Positions 23,537 through 35,863 of a stretch of DNA of 64,000 nt are shown in pieces. A program made the translations under genes and the position numbers. Within the stretch, counting starts at the first letter, position 1. Every line of letters starts with the position of its first letter. The stretch is from Thamnidium elegans. Taxonomy: Eukaryota; Mucoromycota; Mucoromycetes; Mucorales; Mucoraceae. The DNA lies in assembly GCA_025201345.1 (NCBI GenBank), contig JAIXMG010000002.1:1674001-1738000 (forward strand), in the 5' to 3' direction. The notes beneath the pieces are model-generated. The model was not told the DNA's origin. It did not search any database and saw nothing but the letters and a program-made list of their open reading frames with translations.

Positions 23537-24167
23537 TCACCGAAAGATTGTAATGTCGCCAATCTGGTGTGTTGAAAATGATTGGACAAGTTGAACCTGT
23601 TTAATTAAAATTATCAGTACAAGTCTAATTTGAGTTTTCATACTTGTTTGAATTATGATACACCTTTCACACGTCTTTTTCCGTTTTCACCAAATCGTAT
23701 AATTTCTTTGGTTGTAACTTCAAAACAAGAACTGCAGGTGACAGTAGATCTAAACTCATCTACAGTGAAGGTTTTATCACTTTCAACACTAGAGAACCTT
23801 TGCATAATATGTTCTAAGCTTGCTCATATCTTCTCTTGCTTCGAGCATTCTATTATCTGTATTTAATTTATAAGTCCTCTTTCTACTAGTTTTTGCACTT
23901 GCTCCCAGACTTTCTTGTTCAGAACCTTGAGAGGTAGAAGATGATTCAACTTCAACTCTCTTATATATATTTAAGTAAATTATGTGTTCAAGACAGTATC
24001 AGTATTACTAGGAATACCTGTTTAACGCGTCGTCTTCTTTTGTTAGAGTTATTACGTTCTCTTACTTCGGGATTCTCTCTTCGTTTAGCTTTTCGGATAC
24101 GCTCTCTTTCTCGTTTTTCTGTGTCTATTAATTTAGGTCCTGGCCTTATTTTTTTTTTTTTTTTCAT
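23537..24167 (-). CDS. Small basic protein of unknown function (multi-exon)
   Basis: Starts ATG 24167 with KKKKKIRPGPKLID, followed by a strongly basic helix (EKRERERIRKAKRRENPEVR, then NNSNKRRRRVKQ) reminiscent of the DNA-contacting half of a bZIP but without a following leucine zipper. Exon 1 ends at a GTATTC donor near 24018. Exon 2 starts near 23962 with RVEVESSSTSQG. Further on, another frame reads FTVDEFRSTVTCSSCFE and KRRVKG, probably joined by a short intron, and a last exon from 23599 encodes VQLVQSFSTHQIGDITIFR before TGA at 23537. The middle junctions are uncertain. Likely nuclear by charge. It shares a 70-base gap with NDC1 (convergent) and lies divergent to SEC12. Confidence 0.5.
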
Positions 24168-24348
24168 TTTACACTAATTCATTATGTAACAACAGATAAG
24201 TTTTTTTATTTATTTTTATTAACTATTTGAAAAACTTCTTTGTGTGTGTGATTAATCGGTAACTTAAAAAAAAAGAAAAAGAATAAAAGTGGTCTTTTCT
24301 TTTTCTTTTTTTTTCTATTCTCTTTCTTTTCTTTATTATTATAACATT

Positions 24349-25877
24349 ATGTCTTGTTCTACATTTAAAGTATCTGTTGGCATTCCAATCTTTGGCCTTG
24401 CGTTTACCTCTTCTAACCAGTTAATTATGGGCGGTGGAGGAGGTGCTGGTCGTTCTGGTGTAAAGAACAAGTTGGTAAGTTTTTAAAAAAGAAATTATCA
24501 CCTTTTACCCCACATAAATATTAACATATAAAGTTAAAAAGTCATCTTACAAAGTCGATGTTCGTAGAAAAGATCTTGAAGAAGATGCTACTTTTCAATT
24601 TGAAGCTGGAGAAGACGCACCAATGTGTTTAGATGCTCATCCTACTGTAAGTGTTTCCTCTTTTTTTTATTTTCGTTATTGGTATTAACACGTAGTACAG
24701 AAACCCTTTGTTGTTACTGGTGTCAATAGCTCGGTAGAGAATATGTCGGAAGGACGTAACGAAAATTGTCGTCTTTTCCAAATTGAGAGTGATAAGTAAA
24801 TTGATAATGAAATATATATATATAGATAAAAGTAATGTATAATAATGTTTTTAAGGGTAGGTTTAAATTAGAAAAGACTATCAATACATTATCAAGTACA
24901 AAGCAAGAGGATTTCCAACGTGTTGTTCGTTTTAGTCAAGATGGTACATTAGTAGCCACAGGCACTACAGATGGCAAAGTGCACGTATTTCGATATCCTG
25001 AATTTGAACTTTTATCAGAACCCATGATTGTATCTACCGAAGATGAGGTTTTAGACGTGGATTTTAATCTCGAGAAGGAAAAGCTGACTTGTTGTTTAAA
25101 AGATGGTTTAAAGTTGATTAATCTTCGTGGTAAAAATGTGGGTCAAGTTGTTCAAACTATCTCTACTAAATCTATTGTCAAAAACCAAAAGACTCAATTT
25201 AGAGCATTTAGGTAAATAACAATAACAATATTTAGAAATAACAATAAATTAATACAATGTAAAATTTTATTAGATATGGCCGTGGTTACACTAAAGACTT
25301 TGGTTTTGCTATTGTCAATGGTGTTACTAAACCAGGTTCATATGTTGTTAAATATGATGCTTATTCATTCGAGCAATTAAAGGTAGTCAATATTGGCGCT
25401 AAACCAGTTACTGCTATTAGTTTAAGTCAAGACGGTTCCATCTTGGCATTTGCTACTGCTGATTTAAGTATCACATTAATGAATGCACAAACGCTTAAAG
25501 TGCTTTACAAATTAAAGGATGCTCATAGTTTCCCTATTACAAGTATTGCTATTAGTCCCGATAGACTTTTATTAGCAAGTGCTTCTGCTGATAGTACATG
25601 TTGCATTGTTTCTCTTCCTCTTCAATTCAATAACCTGTCAACTGTCAATCCTATCTTTACGGTCTTGTTGGCTCTTTCTATTGCTGGCTTTTTGCTCTTG
25701 GTATTGACAGTACTTGATTTAGATGCTTATTTTGAAGAGAAATTAGCTCTTAGTAAAGCTGTTGTTACTGATGTAAATGCAATTGTTCCTGCAACAACTA
25801 CAGCTATTGAATCTATCGTTGAAACTATTATTTCTAAAGCACCTATTATTACATCTGTTATCAAAGATGAATTATAA
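24349..25877 (+). CDS. SEC12: Sec12-type guanine nucleotide exchange factor for Sar1
   Basis: ER membrane WD40 protein that loads Sar1 with GTP and starts COPII coat assembly. Exons 24349-24474, 24542-24646, 24701-24795, 24861-25211 and 25274-25877 give 426 residues in phase. The ATG at 24349 (MSCSTFKVSVGIPIFGLAF) is preferred to one 60 bases upstream that adds only a Phe/Tyr-rich leader. The glycine-rich K-loop (GGGGGAGRSGVKNKL, residues 28-42), which in yeast Sec12 binds potassium and contacts Sar1, is intact. WD-type repeats follow (VRFSQDGTLVATGTTDGKVH, TSIAISPDRLLLASASADS). One membrane span lies near the C-terminus (PIFTVLLALSIAGFLLLVL) with a short luminal tail, the expected topology. 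Confidence 0.88.
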
Positions 25878-26046
25878 AAATACACATACATTTCCCCCCC
25901 TTTTTTTTTAAAAAAAAAAAATAATAATAATAATAATGATTCCACATAAAAATAAACATTTAGAATTTGTTGCACTTTCGTTTTTGATTTTTTTATTCAA
26001 AAAAAATAATAGTATTTATATGTGTGTGTAATGTATTTTCATCAAT

Positions 26047-26581
26047 CTATTTTTGTTGATCCCTAAATTGCTTGGCCCACTAGAAAAGAAAGAAAAATAA
26101 AGAAAATATTTAGTTTATCTACACTGTACTGTACTATATATTAATTTACCATCATGGAAGGAATCCAACGCTTGGGTTGTTGATAACGAACCTATCATAA
26201 ATGTATTTTTTTGTTAATAATAATAATAATAAAAAAGCATGTCAAATATTTATTTCTACCTCCTTTTCAGCAGAGACTCTCCAAACAGCACCAAGAGTTA
26301 CTGCCATACCGAGAGCGGCAATAACTGTGTTTGACTTCCAGGTCTTGGGTCTTGACCACCAACCACCGGCAGGAGACCTATAACAAAACTTTTGTTTAAT
26401 ATACAATAAACTTGTCTCGCTACTAAAAAAAAAAAAAAAATATTTACCAAACATCTTTAGGATAAGGAAAACGACTAACAGCACCCTATCAATTTAAAAA
26501 AAAAAAAAAAAAAGAGGGGAAGAAAGAAACTATATTTTTAATTAAACTGAATTGAAATCATTTGCAAAAAAGAAATACCAT
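26047..26581 (-). CDS. 77-residue one-span protein, probably mitochondrial inner membrane
   Basis: Five exons (26581-26579, 26485-26448, 26377-26260, 26191-26150, 26079-26047) join in phase to 77 residues. Exon 1 is only the ATG, followed at once by GTATTT; exon 2 starts GAVSRFPYPKDVW. The middle reads SPAGGWWSRPKTWKSNT and then a single hydrophobic span (VIAALGMAVTLGAVW). The end, RWIPSMMWAKQF, is a conserved-looking motif. I recall the PKxVWSPxGGWW pattern in small fungal and animal proteins linked to respiratory complexes, so a complex-I-type accessory role is a guess, not shown. Five exons for 77 codons is dense even here. The exon chain closing without a phase error and ending on a stop supports it. 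Confidence 0.65.
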
Positions 26582-27116
26582 TTTATGTTATAAATGTAAG
26601 GATATTTAAAAAAAGAGAAAGAAAAAAAAATAACTCTTTTTCACAGCGTAAAAAAAAAAAATCACCGCCCAGCCCAGGGCCAGTGTTGGTGGCGACCTTC
26701 AATTTAGAAATAATTAGTTTATGTCGTCATCATTTTTTTATTTTAATTCACAGTCTTGTTTAAATGTTTATCACTTTCTTTCTGACAGTTTGCTCCTGTC
26801 GTGCACGCGAAAGCGCTAAAGGTCTAGACTTGATGTCATAACCATACTATATGTGCTTGACAAGCATCTCTCGAATGTTGATTGCTGCATTAAAGCCACG
26901 GTTCCAGATCTAGATCTTTGGAATTCCATGCTAATATCTTTATCTTATTTTACTCGTTATAAAGATACACTGTTTATATATTTTTTAAGGGTGAATGATA
27001 CGTAATTTTTTAGACGAGAAAGGAATGATAAAGTTAATAATGGTACAAAGTATTTTATGTATATATGTATAAAAGATATGTGTGTATGTGTGTCAGTGAG
27101 TGGAAGAAGGGAGGGT
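26582..27116. other. Intergenic region
   Basis: About 535 bases between two minus-strand genes. A short GC-rich island (26665-26696, CCGCCCAGCCCAGGGCC) stands out from the AT background, with no RNA structure I could name. TG-rich microsatellite-like bases occur near 27060-27100. Confidence 0.4.
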
Positions 27117-30100
27117 TTAAAAAGTATGGTATTTTTCTGATGATTCTTCAGCAGATTTATAAAGTTGTTTGATGGCATTATCACATTCACGTAAATTACG
27201 AGGGAAAGGCTATATTATTCAGGTTAATACAACACTTTCATATTATTATTATTATTTTACCTTTTGGAAATTGGAAACAGGTAAATATAGCATGGCTACA
27301 TCAAAATTACCTACTACCTTTAAAACGTCTTGATCAGGATCTTCTTTTGACGATGTCGCTCTTTAAATGATCTTGAATACCATGCATTAAAGCAATGGAA
27401 TTCAGCAGGATAAGTTGTTTCAACACAGACGGGTAACATATGCGCTAAAGCAAACCTAGCCTGTCCAATAGCACCATCTTCTTTATTTACATAACCAGAT
27501 AAAGATTCCTTCTTTTTCTTGGAAGAAAATAATCTTGAGAATGGGGTCTTTGATTTCATGACATAATCAGGACGTACGTGTAACGATATAGTAATGATCA
27601 TATCAGGGTGAGTATCAATCACACACTCGTAATCAAAATTAATATTTTGTGACAGAATTTCGTATCGAGACATGTATTCAAATCTACCATCGCTTACAAC
27701 ACAACGTACATAGGCTCTATCTTTTGGTAAAGGTAATAAAATATCTTGAATTCCATTGACGTGAAGGTATAATTTGCCGTTTTGTAAACGACCTTGTTGT
27801 ACTTGAATGGTTCGACTGGATGGTACAACATGGCGTTTAGTAGGAATAGTATTACTAGGGGCAATGTTATGTTTGGTTATATTGGTTTCTGAAATAGATG
27901 CTACAATTGGTTTACGAGAAATAGATTTAGCTGGTGCAAGTCTAGTTAATTCTGCAATTTGAGGTGGTGGTGGTGATCTCGCATGCTTTGGCTTTGATGG
28001 CGGTAAAGATTGTGATGAATAAGGTTGGTGTTGCGTAATAGAAGGAATGGTAGGCATTTCAAAATCATGAAATGAAATCATACTACTTGATCTAATAGGT
28101 GTTGTATTTAAAGATAAAGAAGAAGAAGGTACTTGGTGCATTAAATTAACTTGATTATTGTTATCATCATCATCATCATCATCAGAAATTTGTATTTTAC
28201 TACTCAAGTAATTAATAGTAGTAGCAGTAGAATGACGAATACTTTCTTCTTCGATTTTTTCAGATTGTAATGAATGTTGTCTTTCCTTCTTTTGTTGATC
28301 TAATTCATCCAGATTAAATTCACGATCTAAAATAGCAGCCCAAGAACTCATACTCATTGTCCATGCAGCCTTTTGACTTCCACTCATCCTCTTTTTTTCT
28401 TTTGAATCTACTACTGGTACTGCTTGGTTTACAGGTATTTCGTTTATTGGTACTGATGCTTTGCGGAGATCAGATCTTTGAGGTCGTACCGGTACAGGTT
28501 CCACAGGTGTATCTGGAATCAATACTTGTTGTGGTTCTTCTACTAGTATTTCACGGGTTCCAACAACAGATGTCTTTATATCCACACCAGCATCATCAGA
28601 TAGTTTACTGGAATTGTTATTGTTAAAGTATAATACATTGGGGTCCGATTTATCGGGTATTTCAAACTTTTCTTCGTTCATAATAACTACGGATTTATAA
28701 ACAGGTGTAATTAATCGAGTTGCAAATTGAACAGGTGTCGCTTCTCCATATTCATCATCATTTTCATCATCGTCATCGTCATCAGAATATTCTTCACTAC
28801 TTGTTGCGTGTATTGATGTGTTGTATATATCATGTTTATTATTGTCACTAGAAATAGATAAAGTAGTAGTAGTGTCCTTGGTTTGAGAGATATCTTCATT
28901 ACTGCTATTACTGGAGAAGGAAAAAGTTTGATTTGGCGGAGTTGATATTTCTTGATTACTGGTAATAATTGAAAAAGAATCATTTAGTGCTTCATTACTA
29001 CTATTGCTACTGCCGCCGCTGCTGCTGGTATTGGAAATAGGAGATGGTAATATTTCATTGCTTTGATTATTACTGGTATTTGCTTCAAAATAACAATCCT
29101 CTTCTTCATCATCATCATCATCATCATCATCGTCGTCGCTGGATAATAGATTGGAACAAAGTTTTTGTTGATCATTAGGTTGGGTACTGTAAATGGTAAT
29201 AGTTTGCGTTTCGTTATCCAAATTTTGTTTGGTGTCACAAGTAATAGTAGTAGTAGGTGAGGAAACCAACATGGTAGGAACAGGTGGTGGAATAGGTTTA
29301 TTAGCATCTACAGTTTCTTCGTCTGCTTGTACGAATATACTGGAGGATACATATGATTTCTTTTGAAGTGAAGAAATGACTTTTGAGTTTCGTTTTGGTT
29401 TTGATTCAATTATTATATTATCATTATTATTCTCTTCTTGTTTTAACGATTCCATTGAATCATGATGTGGTAAATGAGTTGCAGAAGTAGAAGGAGAAGG
29501 AGTAGGAGAAGTAACAAAAGTAACTTTTTCCATTTTTTTCCATAAAGGATTATTCTTGACAGCGGATTTCTTTACAAGTTGAGCGACTTCTAATTGTCTC
29601 TTTGATGTTTGTTGTTTTTCTACTTCATCTTCAGTGACTAGTACTTTCTTTTGTGTTTCTTTCACTCTTCCTTTACGAAAATAATGAACTTCAGATTGTT
29701 TTCGTTCAATAGTGACAGTTTGAACTCTTTTGTTATCGTCGCCAATGACACTTGATTCTTCAGCTAATTCTCTCAAGTGTTTAAATCGATCGGGAGTACT
29801 ATAATTTGGACGAACCACAGTGGATTTTGATCTTAATAGACTATCCTTCTTTTGTAATTTTGACAAAGAATGAATAATCAATTCTGAATTGGTAACATCT
29901 TTTGGTATAAAGCCTAATCCATTGGTAGGTGTAATTGAAACGCCTTTTGCGATTAATAATTGTGCTATTTTGGTATGACTCAAGAAACATACAAGATGTA
30001 AAGTTGAATTATTACATTCTCCCCAAAACCGAGTATCAAGATCATGTAACGTAGATTGCTAATATAATAAAAAAAGGTTAAAATAAAATTACGACTATTA

Positions 30101-30413
30101 TTATCATTATTTGTCTAACCTCAATTAAATAACTCAAGAATTTAAATCTTTCTAGCTGTATACTATCTTGACTATTTTCTCGGTATTGAAGTAGGGTAAA
30201 TTGAATAGCACTAACAGGCTGAAAAGAAGAACCAAGTTTAGTCAATTGGACAAGTTCATTTAAAAGATGATCAGTGTCATCTAAAGCATGAGGTATTGGT
30301 GTCCATAGTAACTCGGGTTCTTTCTCTAATAGTGTGTGGGCAATTGTTCGATTTAACTCGGTTACTGCTTGTGTCCAGTCCATGAGTAGTGGTGACAAGT
30401 ATCCAGCTACCAT
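27117..30413 (-). CDS. Ankyrin + Bud4/anillin-like C-terminal protein with an apparent frameshift
   Basis: Exon 1 is 30413-30120 (98 codons, MVAGYLSPLLMDWTQ start), exon 2 30058-27261, exon 3 27209-27117. An ankyrin-like unit opens exon 2 (NSTLHLVCFLSHTKIAQLLI). About 600 residues of Ser/Thr/Asp-rich disorder follow, with Asp runs encoded by GAT microsatellites. The C-terminus matches the segment before the PH domain in Bud4/anillin proteins: QNGKLYLHVNGIQDILLPLP, CFNAWYSRSF, then FDVAMLYLPVS and PRNLRECDNAIKQL. The first frame stops at 27320. The homologous sequence resumes one frame over from about 27360, at TTTAAAGAGCG, so a one-base indel or a -1 shift is implied. No PH domain follows. 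The likely role is septin or cortical scaffolding; the disrupted state may be an assembly error. Confidence 0.6.
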
Positions 30414-30564
30414 TCTTTTGCCGTTATAAAAAAAATAATGATAATAAAAAAGAAAGAAAAGAAAAAATAAAAATAAAGGCACACAAAATTATTAGAAAAA
30501 AAAAAACGGGGTTTATAAAATACAAGGGCAGTTTTTGAGGAATAAAAAAAAAACCATGTTTATT

Positions 30565-31395
30565 TTATGCCAACACGTTGTCATATTGAAATCCATTAAT
30601 GGTTCCACCAGCCATGGTTGCCTTTACATTATCTTGGAAACTCTTTCTATTATGTCTTAATACTTCAGCAGCATCTATTAAAAAAAAAAAAAAGTTAAAA
30701 AAGTTGTCTCTTTTTAGCCTTATTCAAAAAAAATTTACCTTTATTCAATGGATCATCCGCATTAGGCTCTAAAAACAAGTATTGCAAACCAACTAAAACG
30801 GCTTGTAATGAAAGGACAGGTTTCCAATCTTCTCTAAGAATATTCAAGCAGATATTACCTTCTAAATCAATATTTGGGTGATAGATCTATTTTTTTTTTT
30901 TTTTTTTTTTTGCCTTTGTTAGCTATCTCTCTCTCTCTATTCTCTTTTTTTATATTATATTTACCTTTTGGATACAACGAACTTTTGGTGGTTCGTGAGG
31001 GTAGTTGTTATTAATCGAAAATGTAAATCTATAAAATCCACCCATAAAAAAGCCTAAAAAAAAAAGGTATCAGATAAAAAAAAAACCAGTTTTTTTTTCT
31101 ATTGTTTAAATATAGTTTTTTTTTTTTTTAGAAGTACCTTCATCAGGGTGGATAGTAACGTTAAAATTAAGAATATTAGAAGCATCAGGGAATTCCAACT
31201 TGATGGTATCAGGAATGTCCAACTCTGCTAAATCTATATATTTCTTGCTTTGTTATTATCTCAGTATATATTTGTATTTTTTTTTTTTTGAAAAAAAAAC
31301 AAACCTTTTTGAACACGAATTTGTGCTGCGCTGGTTCTAGGCTTCTTCTTTTCAGCCTCGGCTTCCTTTGATTTTTTACCCCAAATTGAATACAT
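30565..31395 (-). CDS. UBC12: NEDD8-conjugating enzyme Ubc12
   Basis: E2 enzyme that passes NEDD8/Rub1 to cullins, so it activates SCF ligases. Exons 31395-31305, 31233-31138, 31053-30965, 30886-30739 and 30674-30565 give 177 residues in phase (family 180-190). The UBC fold is complete. The HPN triad residue set ([10 protein letters not shown]) precedes the catalytic cysteine in [14 protein letters not shown], a phrase specific to Ubc12 among E2s. The N-terminus ([18 protein letters not shown]) is the extension Ubc12 uses to dock its E1, though in yeast and human it starts MI or ML with a nearby Phe. The C-terminus [19 protein letters not shown] is normal for the family. It fits functionally with the F-box proteins in this window. 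Confidence 0.93.
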
Positions 31396-34090
31396 TAGTT
31401 TTTCTTATACAAGATGGTTATTTATATATTTGTATAAAAAAGTAAAAGAGAGAAGCTTTAGACTTACGAAAAAAAAATAAACCATCGTGATATAAAAAAT
31501 AGACAGTCCCAAACAAAAATCAATGGAACTGTATCAATGAACTTGCTACAAAGAAAGAGAGACACCTAAAAATCGTTCTGTAAAGGTGAAAAACGTATTA
31601 CCTTTGAACATACTTTCTTGGCGTGTTTTTTTTACTGTGCCATGTGGCCTTCTTGGCGTTATAACTACATGGAAATCATTTATTTCAAAACTATCTTCTT
31701 GTCTAAACATGGTGCTGGATAATTTAATTGCATTTCTTTTCGGGATAATGATACTAATGAAAAAAACGGATACCATACTTATGCCAGACTACTTCTATTA
31801 ATAACTGTCTCTTTATAATATATACCCTTTATTTAGACACAAAGATATTTTACTCCTTTTCTACAGGAACAATGTCAGTAAATCTTATTTTTGAACTTAC
31901 CCTAATGTTTGAGCTCTTCCAGAAAAAACGCTTATTATTACCTGTATATATATATTTTTTTTGTAGCGCTTATTTTCTTAAATCTTTGTGCATTTCATAG
32001 TCATGATTTTAGCATGTATATATTTAAGCCATTAGAGCTAGTTGCCCTATTTTATTCATCTGAAATATACCACAATGCCTCTATATACCTCTATATAATA
32101 CGATATCAGGCTCGTTGTAATATTCAACGGGTACCCATCAGAATGTAGTATCCACCCATCATAGTGTCAAAAAAAATTACCAGTGCGCTATTTTATTTTA
32201 ATTAGTGCAACTAAATGTGTACACAGGGTAATAGTGTAAGGTCAATGCTATAAGTAAGTGATGAATAGGATTAACAAAAAACTAAAATAAAAACAAAAAT
32301 GAAAAGGAAGAAGGTCTTTATATTTTATTTTATTTTTCTTTTAAAATAAGGGTTATAAACAGTGGTATCATTGTGTTTGATGGCAAAGAAGATCACATAT
32401 TAGAATAATAGTGTTTGGGCAGCAAAAAAAAAGAAAAAAGAAAAGAAAATCATTTTGGGGGACTCATTTATAATAGACATTTTGAATTTACTGCTCCCAT
32501 TGACAAAGTGTGTGTGCGTTTTTTTTTTAGAAATGAATCGTCAAATTGCAGAGTATAATAATAAAACTCTAGTGTGATAAGCTACTTTAACAAAACCATT
32601 ACATATATATATATTAGACAGTTATTAATACATGTATTGTGTGAACAACTTTTTCTACTTTCTTAGCTGGTACTATGATTATGTACGTACTTGTCAAACA
32701 TTTTAGTAAGTGCATTCAAATTATTTACTTTTAATTGCATTACTTATAAATCACTGTTTATTTATCGATGTATTATTATTCCAAATAAGCACCAAAAAAT
32801 GTTTGTGTAATGAACCTAACGACTAAAGTGGGATATTTCGATTTTATTTCTCACACTAATCATGGTTTATGTAAAAAGGTTTTTTAATTGTTGTGTGATA
32901 GGGTTAAAAGGCTTAATTGAAGATATCTAATTATTATAGTTTCTTTTTTATCTAGCTTTATTATGGTCCCATCATGTTCACACGAAAATATAGTGTTGAT
33001 AATATAATTTACAGATGACCTCTATACTGTGTTTCCCTATTATGTGAGAAAAATATACTGGAAGCGACTTGAAAAGAATAAAAGGAAGAACCGACATATG
33101 CCAATTCTCACGCTACAGCATATATAAATAAAATGACTGTGATTCAACTGCTGGCTCTCATTTTTCAATACTTATTGTTACATGTCAAACTTTTTTGGTA
33201 CATTTATTTGGTTTAGTTTTGACAATTCGTCGCTACATGAATTAATAATATTCTTCGGGCCAGCCGCTGAAAAAGTCAGCCAAAAAAAAAAAAAAATTTG
33301 TTTTTTTATTTCCACATTGCGGGTAACAAGTCTAACACATAGACAGTATGTATTACAAACTTGAAAGGAGTGCGGATCTTTCTTTCAGCTAAAAAGATAA
33401 TATTTCTAAAACTGTACTTTTTTTTTTAAAAAAAAATAATAAATAAATAGTATATACATATATATTTCGAAACACAGCTTCTATCGCTTCGGATCAGACA
33501 AAATGATTATCGAGGTAACTTGTAAAAGTTTAGATCAAGAGAGAGATACAGCTTTTTTTTTTTTAGTGTTTTAGATATGTATTCAAAAAGTAATAAAAGA
33601 CGGGAGATACCGATTGGTCACACTTGAATTCAATTATTAATAGTTTCTTTTAAGCCGTGGGTCCGCATATTACAAAAGAAATACTCTATTTTTATGTTGT
33701 TGTTATTTTATTTTTTTACAACCGATCATAACAACACAAATGTTTAGTCGTACATAGTAACACGACTACCTATAGTAATACACCGAAGAATACCAGAGAC
33801 GGGGTAAAATGGTTAAATCATAAAGCTAACAGGTCCCCCTGTTTTAAAACATTATGTTTTATTCACTTTACAGTCGTAACAGTAGTAGTTTGTTATAAAC
33901 ACCTGGAAGGATATTAATCTATTGTACATATCGTCTCAACATATACTTCAGTGGATTAAAAAAACCTTTTTACTAGATTCTTACAAGTTGCGCTAAAAAA
34001 TTAGAAAAAAAAAAGTTTTTTCTTGTAAACGTGGTACTATCGTGTATAGGTTTACAATATTTTCCCGCCTTTCCTATTTGCTTAGCAACC

Positions 34091-34122
<32 letters not shown>

Positions 34123-35196
34123 AGGAGGTACCTTACCTTTTTCCGTATGATAGAAATAAGTTTTGTGCCGATGTACAAAATGCACAGATATTTATTGTTT
34201 GGATGGACCCCGCTACTTCTAAAACCAATGGTTTTTACTCCTCAAGAACAGCGGATCATAAAAAAAAAAGAAAGAAGAGAGAACACACATTTCAATGTTA
34301 TACATACAAGCAAAAAAAAAAACCCCCCTTTTTTTTTACTAAATATATTGAAATAACATATAAAAATAAATATTTGAAACGGGAATCTACGAAAAAAATA
34401 TATAAAATGTTTTTTTTTTTTACTCGTTCAGTTACACTTCCACAAATACAATAGGAGCTGAAATTACCTTTTTCGGATTCCATGTCAATACTTCAAAAAA
34501 GATTTAGCAAACAATGCAATTTTTAAGATCAATTTTTTTGAGTTACTATGTAGAAAAAAACGTGAGATAAAAGATAGACAGGTATATTCTTGAAATAAAA
34601 TAATTATCATATGATGTACAAGTTATTGTGTGGTAGCATATGTATATTAGTAACAAAAATACTATTGTATAAAAAGTTATAATGGAAAGCCAAGATGTTA
34701 CACAGGGAAAGTTCTGATCAACCATTACAATCGTTTTTTTAAACATTTTAGCGGATAAAAGTTAAATTAAAAAAAATAAACGGGCCTTATCGGAAACATT
34801 TGAATTCCTAACAATATGAAATAAAACAAATGTATTTTAGTAGATAGTAGAAAAAGGAAATATAGATAAATTGTTATATTTCCACGATCATATGATTCAA
34901 CTAATCTTTGTTCGTAAGGTAATGAGGCGGAGTAAAATGTTTTATTAAGGAAAAAAAGAAAAGAGAAAGGGAGATATACAAGTATTAAAATTGAAGTGTG
35001 TGAGTGTGTGTTATAAATAGTATTAAAAAAAAAGGATTATATGTACAGAATAATAAAAGAAAGAATATATATAATACAATTAGAGCATATAATAGAGAAG
35101 AATGATCATCACTAATATTATATCCCTGGAATCACATTGTGCGTGAGTGTGTCGCCTGTTTGTGTGATGTTTGTACAAAAAAAAAAAAAATTAAGG
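31396..35196. other. 3.8 kb gene-poor region
   Basis: Largest gap between the two repeat copies. Two short frames look partly protein-like. Minus 31714-31607 begins MFRQEDSFEINDFHVVITPR and ends at a GTAATA donor-like site. Plus 34119-34260 begins MEEVPYLFPYDRNKFCAD and then dissolves into A-rich codons. Neither is recognised. The rest is AT-rich with A/T homopolymers (34090-34120, 33283-33296). No tRNA or rRNA signature was found by eye. Confidence 0.45.
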
Positions 35197-35811
35197 TTAC
35201 AATCGTTGTTGGTCCAGAACTTCTTCAACTAGATCCATTTCTAATGTTTTGCCATGTATATCTAAATATTCCTTAATTGCTTCTACGTTTACAAATAAAT
35301 TATATTTGATAAGGCCCAAAAAACTTCGCTCCATTAAATTCACATCTTTTGGTGTATAAACATGATCAGTCATGACCACAATTGCTTGACTTGTAAGACA
35401 AGTACCAGTTTCAGAGAGAAATTTAGAGGCTGTTAAAATAGCGGCAAGGAAAAGACGGTAGGGTGTATCAATATCTCCACGAGCATGGCTAGGTAAACTC
35501 GTCTTTAATCGTTGAAGGTAAATTAATGAAACAAGGCATACGCATGGTGATAATTTAGATCGTTTAAATACAGTTGCAATAAATTCATTTAACGGTGGTA
35601 AATTAAATTTCGTATTGAATTTGTGAACAGGTGTATTTGACTTTTTAAACTTTTTTGAGCAAGGTAATAATGATGTCGCTGTAGTCGTTGTAAACGCTAA
35701 TAATAAAAATTTGTTGTTAATAAACATATCCTTTTATATATATATAACATTGCAATTCTTACAAAGAAGAGCTTCTGGACTTCGTGAAGAAACAGTTGTA
35801 GTCATACTCAT
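35197..35811 (-). CDS. Pcl/Pho80-type cyclin
   Basis: Partner of a Pho85-like cyclin-dependent kinase. Two exons, 35811-35763 and 35696-35197, 182 residues. The junction T|CG uses an acceptor inside what looks like a longer open frame; the nearer AG at 35729 would create TGA, so the 35697 acceptor is chosen. The cyclin box shows the Pcl pattern: RSKLSPCVCLVSLIYLQRL, PYRLFLAAILTASKFL, YTPKDVNLMERSFLGLIKYN. The size suits Pcl1/2/9-type cyclins. A run of about 45 A/T lies just upstream of the ATG in the leader (35817-35861). Which morphogenetic or metabolic branch it serves cannot be told from sequence. Confidence 0.85.
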
Positions 35812-35816
35812 ATAAG

Positions 35817-35863
<47 letters not shown>

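Noticed and set aside
27357..27370. Classical -1 slippery heptamer at the Bud4-like frameshift
   Set aside because: The codon register does not fit X XXY YYZ at this site, so a sequencing or genomic indel is the simpler explanation.
28357..29307. Frames of 89-107 codons on both strands inside the Bud4-like gene
   Set aside because: Shadows of GAT/ACA microsatellites in the disordered region of the real gene.
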